This document shows, in pieces, positions 1 to 5,305 of a stretch of 7,316 bases of DNA. Position numbers and translations under genes: made by a program. The number at the start of each line of letters is the position of its first letter. Position 1 is the stretch's first letter. This stretch comes from an uncultured Planctomycetaceae bacterium (GTDB lineage: Bacteria > Planctomycetota > Planctomycetia > Pirellulales > UBA1268): contig CAISKG010000090.1 in assembly GCA_903885855.1 (NCBI GenBank), forward strand, positions 1-7,316. The letters run 5' to 3'. The notes under the pieces were generated by a model. That model did not search any database, had not been told where the DNA came from, and saw only the letters and a list, made by a program, of their open reading frames with translations.

Positions 1-521
1 CCGGCCCCGACCGCGAACCAGAGCGTGACGCCGGCCATCGCCAGGCCGAAGAGGAGGACGAGCGTCATGGCGATCCCCATGAAGCATCCCGCCTGGCCGT
101 CGTCGGCACGGAAGGCGGAGAGCTGCGCGGGGGTGAGGCCGGCGCCGGGCTCCCCGGTGGCCGGCTCGGAATTGACCGCCGTGTCGATCGCCAGGAGGAT
201 CGCGCGCGCGTAGCGGAAGAGCCACAGCGGGAGGAGCACGGCGACGGCCAGGCACGCGGCGAGCGCCCTTTCCGCCGACCATCCCGCCCCGAGCACGAGG
301 AGCCCGAAAAGGAGGAGCGTGGAGAGCGCCGTCACGCCGTAGTTGACGTAAATCGAGCCGAGGTAGAAGCCCGGCGCGCGGCGCAGGTCGAGCCCGCAGG
401 CGGGGCAGCGCTGGTGCATGGTGAACCAGCCGGTGAACAGCCGGCCCTGACCGCACGCCGGACAGCGCAGGCGCAGCGCCGCGGCCGCGGGGTGCGGGCG
501 GGCGGCGGGGGGGCGGCTCAC
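1..521 (-). CDS. DUF983 zinc-ribbon membrane protein (3' end beyond window)
   Basis: My translation of the reverse strand from a GTG at 521-519 stays open for 173 codons to the window edge, so the C-terminus is missing. Residues 20-42 form a zinc ribbon, CPAC then 15 residues then CPAC, inside the sequence RCPACGQGRLFTGWF. This is followed by CGLDLRRAPGFYLGSIYVNYG, the pattern of the DUF983 family. Three hydrophobic stretches follow at about 61-80, 86-102 and 146-172, so it should be an inner-membrane protein with a cytoplasmic ribbon. The GTG overlaps the TGA of the upstream phosphatase gene (GTGA), which suggests translational coupling and supports this start. The next possible start, Met35, would cut the ribbon in half. 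The family has no established biochemical role. Family assignment is from motif recognition; position in the operon is seen directly. Confidence 0.8.
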   Translation of the reverse strand, partial: MSRPPAARPHPAAAALRLRCPACGQGRLFTGWFTMHQRCPACGLDLRRAPGFYLGSIYVNYGVTALSTLLLFGLLVLGAGWSAERALAACLAVAVLLPLWLFRYARAILLAIDTAVNSEPATGEPGAGLTPAQLSAFRADDGQAGCFMGIAMTLVLLFGLAMAGVTLWFAVGA

Positions 522-1939
522 GTCCCCTGCCACTCCACGCCCAGGATCGAGACGTCGTCGAGCGGGCCCTTCGGCTGGCACCAGGCCTGCACCGCCTCGA
601 GAAGCTTCGTCACCACGGTGTCGACCGGCTGGCCGCGGAGCGACTCCACCAGCGCCGTCATCCGGTCGTTGCCCATCTGTTCGAGGTTCGCGTCCATCGC
701 CTCGGGCACGCCGTCGGAATAGAGGAACAGCCGGTCGCCGGGCTCCAGTTGCAGCGTCTCCTCGGTGAACTCCACGTCGGGCACGAAGCCCACCGGGAAG
801 CTCTCCACCTCGAACAGCTTCCACGCGCCCTGACGGGGGACGTGGAGGAGGGGCGGGTGGCCCCCCGAGGCGAAGCGCAGCCGGCCGGTGGGGGCGTGGA
901 GCACGCCGTAGAGGATCGTGAAGTAGAGCCCCGCCTGGTTGTCGGCCTGGAAGAGGTTGTTGAGCTGCGTCACCACCTCCGCCGGCGGCACCACCACCGG
1001 CGGCCCGCCGTCCTTCCCCGGCTTCACCAGGAGCGACGAATCGGAGACGCGGTTGGTGAGGAAGGCACCGATCGTCACCGACAGGAGCGACGAGGGCACG
1101 CCGTGGCCGCTGACGTCGACCACGAACATCCCGACGTGCTCGTCGTCGAGGGGGAAGATGTTGAGGAAGTCGCCGGCGAGTTCGTTGCAGGGGACGTACT
1201 TCCAGGCCACGCTCGCCCGCGGGATCTCGATCGCCTTGGCGGGGAGGAGCGACTGCTGCACCTTCGCGGCCGCGTTCAGGTCGCGCGTCATGCGCTGGTT
1301 GCTGCGCTCGATCTTCTCGTTGACCGCGACCAGCTCCGTGTTGGCCTTCTGGAGCGAATCGCGGGCCACCGACAGGGCCTGGTTGGAGACGATCAGCTCC
1401 TTGTTCTTCGTGACGGCGTTCTCGAAGATCGACACGAGCAGGTTGAGCACCTGCTGGCGCCCGGCCTGCACCTGGAACTTCTGCCCCGCGACCGTCACCT
1501 CCATGCCCGGGCCGGCGTCGGGCGGCTCCGGCGCCAGCGGCGTGTCGAGGAGCGAATCCATGCGGCCGAGGAGGTAGTCGGCCTCGTACGGCTTGGTGAC
1601 GTAGTTGTCGGCGCCGGCCTCCAGCCCCCGGATGATGTCCACGGGATCGGAGAGGCTCGAGAGGAGGATCAGCGGGATCGTCTGCCAGGAGGGATCGCGC
1701 TTCACGATCCGGCAGAACTCGTACCCGTTCATCTCCGGCATCTCGATGTCGGAGACGATGATGTCGGGCCGCTTCTCCTTGAGCAGCTCCACCGCCTTCT
1801 GGCCGTTGATCGCCCAGCGCACCGTGTGGCCGGCGTCGACGAGCCGCTTCTCGAGCATCTTCGCCTGGATGCGGCTGTCCTCCGCCATGAGGACGTCGAC
1901 GCGGTGGCGGGGCGTGTACGAGGGCTGGGTGTCGCTCAT
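518..1939 (-). CDS. Response regulator fused to PP2C/SpoIIE-type serine phosphatase (RsbU-like)
   Basis: This 473-residue protein has a receiver domain at about 13-132, with acidic pair E20/D21, phosphoacceptor D64 in VSDIEMP, S94/S95 in the switch position and K116 in TKPY. A linker at 145-175 and a probable coiled coil at about 175-225 lead into a PP2C phosphatase domain at about 230-470. The metal-binding aspartates are visible: D257 in ELAGDF, D275 in VVDVSGHG, D409 in LYSDG and D461/D462 in GPLDDVSIL. All catalytic positions look intact. By analogy with RsbU and SpoIIE it should dephosphorylate a STAS-domain anti-anti-sigma protein under control of receiver phosphorylation. The obvious substrate is encoded 52 bases upstream on the same strand. 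No histidine kinase or HATPase domain is fused, unlike HsbR-type regulators. It is predicted to be cytoplasmic. The ATG at 1939 has no clear Shine-Dalgarno sequence but places the receiver directly at the N-terminus. Confidence 0.93.
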   Translation of the reverse strand: MSDTQPSYTPRHRVDVLMAEDSRIQAKMLEKRLVDAGHTVRWAINGQKAVELLKEKRPDIIVSDIEMPEMNGYEFCRIVKRDPSWQTIPLILLSSLSDPVDIIRGLEAGADNYVTKPYEADYLLGRMDSLLDTPLAPEPPDAGPGMEVTVAGQKFQVQAGRQQVLNLLVSIFENAVTKNKELIVSNQALSVARDSLQKANTELVAVNEKIERSNQRMTRDLNAAAKVQQSLLPAKAIEIPRASVAWKYVPCNELAGDFLNIFPLDDEHVGMFVVDVSGHGVPSSLLSVTIGAFLTNRVSDSSLLVKPGKDGGPPVVVPPAEVVTQLNNLFQADNQAGLYFTILYGVLHAPTGRLRFASGGHPPLLHVPRQGAWKLFEVESFPVGFVPDVEFTEETLQLEPGDRLFLYSDGVPEAMDANLEQMGNDRMTALVESLRGQPVDTVVTKLLEAVQAWCQPKGPLDDVSILGVEWQGT

Positions 1940-1991
1940 GGCGCGGGGCGGTGCATCCGGGGCGGGGAGGGCGCGCGGGAACCGCGGCCGA

Positions 1992-2351
1992 TCAGAACTT
2001 CGCCAGCGCCTCGGCCTGATCCTTGTGGATCGAGAACAGCTTGTTGAGGTTCGTCAGCTTGAAGACCTCGTAGATCTGCGGGTGGATGCTGCACATCTTC
2101 AGCTTCCCCTTGAGCGTGCCCATCTTGCGGTGGATCTGCCCGAGGAGCCCGAGGACGGCGCTCGACATGAACTCGACGTTGGAGAAGTCGAGAAGCAGAT
2201 TGAGCCCCTGCCGGTCGTTGATCAGCCGGAGCAGTTCCACGCGCAGCTCGTCGAGGGCGGTCTCGTCGAGGATCTTCTTGTCGCGGAACTTGGCGATCTC
2301 CGCATTGATCTGCTTGCTGTGCTCGATCCTGCGGAAGGCGGCATCGGACAT
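1992..2351 (-). CDS. STAS-domain anti-anti-sigma factor-like protein
   Basis: A 119-residue single STAS domain. The segment NLLLDFSNVEFMSSAVLGLLG (residues 51-71) matches the core beta-strand and helix of SpoIIAA/RsbV proteins, with S63/S64 at the phosphorylated serine position. In the known partner-switching scheme the unphosphorylated form binds an anti-sigma kinase and frees its target, and a PP2C phosphatase reactivates the phosphorylated form. That phosphatase is probably the next gene downstream, 52 bases away. I chose the ATG at 2351 because GAGG lies 10 bases upstream (2365-2362) and because the reading frame 28 codons further upstream (to 2435) has basic, proline-rich, non-STAS sequence that would run through the likely promoter. 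The alanine after the serine pair replaces the more usual glycine (SSA rather than SSG), a tolerated variation. An alternative role in a different signalling complex cannot be excluded. Confidence 0.9.
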   Translation of the reverse strand: MSDAAFRRIEHSKQINAEIAKFRDKKILDETALDELRVELLRLINDRQGLNLLLDFSNVEFMSSAVLGLLGQIHRKMGTLKGKLKMCSIHPQIYEVFKLTNLNKLFSIHKDQAEALAKF

Positions 2352-2408
2352 GGACGTTAGACCTCGGGCCGGGGAGGGGGCGGAATGGGGGGCGAAGCGC
2401 CGTCGAGC

Positions 2409-2414
2409 AGTATA
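2409..2414 (-). promoter_or_regulatory. Candidate -10 box for the STAS/phosphatase operon
   Basis: The reverse strand reads TATACT here, five of six matches to the TATAAT consensus, in otherwise very GC-rich DNA. It lies 57 bases upstream of the STAS start codon, which would give a leader of about 50 bases. I see no good -35 hexamer at 16-18 bases, so this may be a regulated or non-sigma70 promoter, or a chance match. Confidence 0.35.
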
Positions 2415-2443
2415 GCCGGGCCGTGCAGCCACCACCCGGGGGC

Positions 2444-2461
2444 GTTTTTCCCGGGAAAAAC
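2444..2461. promoter_or_regulatory. Perfect 18-bp palindrome, possible operator
   Basis: GTTTTTCCCGGGAAAAAC is identical to its own reverse complement. Five-base T and A runs flank a CCCGGG core, in a region that is otherwise strongly GC-rich. As a folded RNA it would continue imperfectly outward (2438-2443 against 2465-2470, with a 3-base bulge). It lies about 30-47 bases upstream of the candidate TATACT box of the signalling operon and 130 bases before the small orphan gene, so it could be an operator for a dimeric regulator of either. Neither strand shows a U-run after the whole structure, which makes a simple terminator less likely. Confidence 0.45.
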
Positions 2462-2590
2462 CCCGCCCCTCCGGGGGAGCCGGAGCGGGCCGTCGCCGGC
2501 GCGGCGGCGATTTGCGGGATGCCGTTTTCTGACCTATGGTTGCCTGCGGCCGGGGCGACGCTCCCGCCGGCGGACGCGGAGCGCAGCGCG

Positions 2591-2899
2591 ATGACCTCGA
2601 CCCGGCCGGTCGCCATCTTCCCGAGTCGGATCTGGGGGCCGCGCCCGCGCTTTGCGATCGTGCCCCTGGCCGGAGCCGTCGCCGTCGTGGCGCCCCTCCT
2701 GGCCCGCCCCGACCTTCCCCCCGGCGCGGTCGCGACGGCGGTGACGGCCTTCAAGCCGATGGCCGACGGGAGCGCGGTCCCCGCTCCGGCCCCCGCGGCG
2801 ATCCCGCTGGAGGCGGCGTACGGCGTCCCCACGCCGGCCACGCTCCATCTCTGGCTGCCCGACCGAAGCGACGAGGCGCCGGCGGCCGACGCCGGGTGA
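2591..2899 (+). CDS. Small hypothetical protein, unrecognised
   Basis: A 102-residue reading frame that I cannot assign to a family. Its codons show the composition expected of a real high-GC gene. By my hand count G or C occupies about 79% of first, 66% of second and 93% of third positions, and the first-versus-second order favours this strand over the mirrored reverse frame. The protein starts MTSTRPVAIFPSRIWG, has one moderately hydrophobic stretch at about 21-38 (FAIVPLAGAVAVVAPLLA), then a proline/alanine-rich part, and ends in an acidic tail (DRSDEAPAADAG). It could be membrane-anchored or have an uncleaved signal. GGAG lies about 10 bases before this ATG. The frame is also open from an ATG at 2519, but the codons just after that start lose the G/C-ending pattern. 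It lies between oppositely oriented genes and is followed by a hairpin at 2925-2951. Confidence 0.45.
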   Translation: MTSTRPVAIFPSRIWGPRPRFAIVPLAGAVAVVAPLLARPDLPPGAVATAVTAFKPMADGSAVPAPAPAAIPLEAAYGVPTPATLHLWLPDRSDEAPAADAG

Positions 2900-2924
2900 G
2901 CGCACGGGAAGCGCGCGGAGCGCG

Positions 2925-2951
2925 CGCGTCGGGGCGGTCCACGCCGACGCG
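2925..2951 (+). terminator. Hairpin after the orphan gene, no U-tract
   Basis: CGCGTC (2925-2930) pairs with GACGCG (2946-2951). After a two-base bulge, GGCG pairs with CGCC around a GTCCA loop. It begins 25 bases past the stop codon of the small orphan gene. No run of T follows, so it is at most a U-less terminator or an RNA-stabilising hairpin. Confidence 0.35.
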
Positions 2952-3192
2952 ATGGGCCGCGCGCACGCTCCGCGGATTCGTACCAATCGCGCGCCACCCA
3001 GCGGAGGCTCGCGGATGCCCCGGGACGGTGAGGGCGACGCCCCATCCAGCGGTCACAACCCGTTGATCCGGAAATGCTTGCGGCGTGAAGCGTCGCCTGC
3101 CAGCGCGCCTCGGCATGCGGAATGCAGGCACGCCGCGGGATGGCATTCGTGGTGCCCCCCCGGTAGGTTTTCGCCCGGCGTGACGCCCCGAA

Positions 3193-3232
3193 ACGGCGGC
3201 GCGGCTCCCGCTGACGGGGGCCGCGCCGCCGT
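3193..3232. promoter_or_regulatory. 18-bp stem with CTGA tetraloop in the DUF1559 leader
   Basis: Bases 3193-3210 pair with 3215-3232 as 18 consecutive pairs, only one of them G-U, around the tetraloop CTGA. The structure ends 77 bases before the DUF1559 start codon. There is no T-run after it on the plus strand; on the minus strand only TTT follows. It may be a transcript-processing or stabilising element, an attenuator, or a U-less terminator for transcription entering from the left. I do not recognise it as a known riboswitch. Confidence 0.5.
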
Positions 3233-3309
3233 CGGCGTTCCGCCGCAGCGGTCGGGCCCGACGGCCCGTGTGCCCCTTCGGCCCGCTGCCCGCCCCCGGA
3301 GTCCCCACG

Positions 3310-4281
3310 ATGCCCCGCACCCTTTCCTTCCTCCCCCTCCGCCGCAGCGCCCGCCGGGCGTTCACGCTCGTGGAGTTGCTCGTCGTGATCGCCATCATCG
3401 GCACCCTGGTGGGTCTGCTCCTGCCGGCCGTCCAGGCCGCGCGCGAGGCGGCCCGCAACATGTCGTGCAAGAACCAGCTCAAGCAGCTCGGCATCGCACT
3501 GCACTCGATCAACGAAGCGAAGCGCGGGCTGCCGCCGGCCGCGGCGCCGGCCAGCCGCGAGCTGATCACGCTCGCCGGCAACGGTTACCGCAACTACACC
3601 GGCTTCACCGCCTTCACCTTCCTCCTCCCCTACGTCGAGCAGAACACCCTCTTCGACCTCGCCAACCGGACCGTCTACACGCCGGTCCCGAACGCCCCGG
3701 GGGCGGGCACGATCTATTCGGTGTCGATCCCCACCTTCCTCTGCCCCTCGGAGGCCTCGAGCCCCGGCGGCATGGGCGCCACCACCAGCGGCGGGGCCCG
3801 GGAGTGGGCGGTGGGCAACTACGCCGTGAATTACAACGTCTTCGGCAATCCCGTCGCCGCCACCCCCGAGGCGCGCATGCAGGGCAACGCCCGCCTGTCG
3901 CAGACGTTCCTCGACGGCACGACGCACACGGTCCTCGTGGCGGAGCGCTACGGCACCTGCGGCTCCAGCGGGATCGCCGACGACAGCAGCACCAACGGCA
4001 ACCTGTGGAGCGATTCCAACTCCCGCTGGCGGCCGGTGTTCTGCGTCAACGAGACCAGCCAGTCGCCGTCGGCGGCCGGCTACACCACCTGCGCGACCTT
4101 CCAGGTGTCGCCGAATTGGATCCGCGAGTGCGACTCCTCCCGGGCCCAGACGCCGCACGTCGGCGGGATGAACGTCACGCTCGCCGACGCCAGCGTCCGC
4201 GGCGTGGGGGGCGACATCGACCCGGCCACGTGGGCCGCCGTCTGCCATCCCTGCGACGGCAAGACCGTCGGCGATTGGTGA
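3310..4281 (+). CDS. DUF1559 family prepilin-like protein
   Basis: A 323-residue protein of the planctomycete DUF1559 family, exported by a type IV prepilin-like signal. The basic leader (RRSARRA) is followed by FTLVELLVVIAIIGTLVGLLLPAV. The predicted prepilin peptidase cut is A17/F18, with the +5 glutamate E22 present; the residue before the cut is alanine rather than the usual glycine. The family sequence AAREAARNMSCKNQLKQLG follows, then a central domain with NY repeats (GNYAVNYNVFGN, 169-180). The C-terminal family motif H-X9-DG is present as H283...D293-A294, so the glycine is replaced. Mature-part cysteines are frequent, ending in CHPC (312-315). The start at 3310 has GGAG eight bases upstream; a GTG at 3268 would add 14 residues before the leader. 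The gene stands alone between two hairpins. These proteins are abundant in planctomycetes, but their role (surface or pseudopilin) is not established. Confidence 0.93.
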   Translation: MPRTLSFLPLRRSARRAFTLVELLVVIAIIGTLVGLLLPAVQAAREAARNMSCKNQLKQLGIALHSINEAKRGLPPAAAPASRELITLAGNGYRNYTGFTAFTFLLPYVEQNTLFDLANRTVYTPVPNAPGAGTIYSVSIPTFLCPSEASSPGGMGATTSGGAREWAVGNYAVNYNVFGNPVAATPEARMQGNARLSQTFLDGTTHTVLVAERYGTCGSSGIADDSSTNGNLWSDSNSRWRPVFCVNETSQSPSAAGYTTCATFQVSPNWIRECDSSRAQTPHVGGMNVTLADASVRGVGGDIDPATWAAVCHPCDGKTVGDW

Positions 4282-4297
4282 TACGATCGTCGCGAGC

Positions 4298-4332
4298 CGC
4301 GCGCGGCCGGGCACCCTGCCCGGCCGTGCGCG
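4298..4332 (+). terminator. 16-bp hairpin after the DUF1559 gene, no U-tract
   Basis: Bases 4298-4313 pair with 4317-4332 around a CCC loop, with one G-U pair. The inner nine pairs (GGCCGGGCA/TGCCCGGCC) are perfect. It starts 16 bases after the DUF1559 stop and ends 18 bases before the ATP-grasp start codon. No T-run follows. It could terminate or stabilise the DUF1559 transcript and so reduce read-through into the next gene. Confidence 0.5.
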
Positions 4333-4350
4333 ACGGCGCGGAGCGACCCC

Positions 4351-5262
4351 ATGGCCCGGCCGGCGATCGACGTCGCCCTCCTCACCGACCGTCGCTACAC
4401 CGCCGCGTCGGCGGCGCCCGGTGACTGGTATCTGGAGAACATCCTCGCCGACGACCGGCTCCTGGCCGACGCCCTCGCCGCACGCGGGCTGTCGAGCGCC
4501 CGGGTCGACTGGGCCGATCCTGCGGTCGATTGGGATGCCTACCGGGCGCTCGTGTTCCGCACCACGTGGGACTACTACGACCGCCAGGCGGAGTTCGCCC
4601 GGTGGCTCGAGTCCGTGGCGGCGAAGCGGCTGGTCAACGACGTGGCCACGGTGCGTTGGAATCGCGACAAGCACTACCTCGGCGACCTCGCCCGGCGCGG
4701 CGTGGCGGTGGTGCCGACGCGCTTTCTCGAGCGCGGGGAGCGCTGCGAACTGGGGGCGATCCTCGCCGCCGAAGGATGGGCGGAGGGGGTGGTGAAGCCG
4801 GCCGTCTCCGGGGGGGCCCGCCACACCCACCGCTTCGACGCCGCGAGCGCCGCCGCCACCGAGCGGATCGTGGGGCCGCTCCTGGCCGACGAGGCCTTCC
4901 TCGTGCAGCCCTTCGAGCCGCACATCCTCGATCACGGCGAGGACACGCTGGTGATGGTCGAGGGGCGCTTCACCCACGCCCTCACCAAGCGCGCCAAACC
5001 GGGCGACTTCCGCGTCCAGGACGACCACGGCGGCACCGTCCATCCCTGCACCCCTTCCCCGGAGCAGGTGGCGCTGGCGACGGCGGCGCTGGCGGCACTG
5101 GAGGACACCCCGGCCTACGGGCGCGTCGACATGGTGCGCCGCGCCGATGGCGGCTGGGCGGTGATGGAGCTCGAGCTCATCGAGCCGGAGTTGTGGCTGC
5201 GCCGCCATCCCCCGGCGGCCGGGGCCCTGGCCGCGGCGATCGCCGCGCGCCTCGACGGCTGA
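4351..5262 (+). CDS. Stand-alone ATP-grasp ligase, DcsG-like
   Basis: A 303-residue protein with the layout of a single-chain ATP-grasp enzyme. The N-terminal pre-ATP-grasp part contains VDWADPAVDWDAYRALVFRT (52-71) and TWDYY (72-76). NDVATVRWNRDKHYL (96-110) opens the ATP-grasp fold, VVKPAVSGG (147-155) carries the nucleotide-binding lysine K149, and FLVQPFEPHI (183-192) is the adenine-linker region. YGRVDMV (256-262) and VMELELIEPELWL (271-283) supply the probable metal ligands D260, E273 and E275. This resembles the group containing the cycloserine-biosynthesis protein DcsG, which joins a carboxylate to an amine through an acyl-phosphate. No other antibiotic-pathway gene is nearby, so the substrate is unknown and cycloserine should not be assumed. 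GGAG lies about seven bases before the ATG. It lies 69 bases after the DUF1559 gene, with a strong hairpin between, so independent expression is likely. Confidence 0.85.
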   Translation: MARPAIDVALLTDRRYTAASAAPGDWYLENILADDRLLADALAARGLSSARVDWADPAVDWDAYRALVFRTTWDYYDRQAEFARWLESVAAKRLVNDVATVRWNRDKHYLGDLARRGVAVVPTRFLERGERCELGAILAAEGWAEGVVKPAVSGGARHTHRFDAASAAATERIVGPLLADEAFLVQPFEPHILDHGEDTLVMVEGRFTHALTKRAKPGDFRVQDDHGGTVHPCTPSPEQVALATAALAALEDTPAYGRVDMVRRADGGWAVMELELIEPELWLRRHPPAAGALAAAIAARLDG

Positions 5263-5276
5263 GCGGGCCGGGGGGG

Positions 5277-5300
5277 CCGGCGGCGCCCGTGCGCCGCGGG
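5277..5300. terminator. Hairpin between convergent genes
   Basis: GCGGCGC (5280-5286) pairs with GCGCCGC (5291-5297) around a CCGT loop, with two more pairs (5277-5278 with 5299-5300) after a mismatch. It fills the 43-base gap between the ends of the ATP-grasp and beta-propeller genes, where a two-way terminator would be expected. Neither side has a T-run. Confidence 0.35.
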
Positions 5301-5305
5301 GCGGG

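Larger units (their letters stand above)
2900..3309. other. About 410-base gap without a convincing gene
   Basis: No reading frame on either strand here combines a plausible start, biased codons and a recognisable product. The gap holds a hairpin just after the orphan gene (2925-2951), a short GGCGTGACGCC near-palindrome (3177-3187), an 18-bp hairpin (3193-3232) and a perfect 12-bp palindrome GTCGGGCCCGAC (3251-3262). The right half is the leader region of the DUF1559 gene. No strong -35/-10 pair is visible. Confidence 0.5.

Noticed and set aside
749..2047. A forward-strand frame of about 430 codons opposite the phosphatase gene
   Set aside because: It is antisense to a protein with intact receiver and PP2C motifs; its product is a low-complexity His/Arg/Val/Leu/Glu sequence without a recognisable fold.
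2352..2435. N-terminal extension of the STAS protein
   Set aside because: The extra 28 residues are not STAS-like and would cover the TATACT box; the ATG at 2351 has its own GAGG sequence.
2423..2590. Longer start for the orphan gene (ATG at 2423 or 2519)
   Set aside because: The 2423 start would include the 18-bp palindrome, and codons just after 2519 (TTT TCT, CTA, TTG CCT) lack the gene's G/C-ending pattern. The 2519 start is still possible.
3251..3262. Perfect 12-bp palindrome GTCGGGCCCGAC
   Set aside because: Palindromes of this length and composition are expected a few times by chance in 7 kb of such GC-rich DNA.
2952..4424. A forward frame of 490 codons overlapping the DUF1559 gene
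   Set aside because: It is out of frame with a clear DUF1559 protein and is Arg/Pro/His-rich without motifs.
1936..5208. A reverse-strand frame open for over 1000 codons opposite the DUF1559 and ATP-grasp genes
   Set aside because: It runs antisense through two clear genes, is rich in Arg, Gly and Ala with no domain, and is open because high-GC wobble positions remove stop codons from the mirrored frame.
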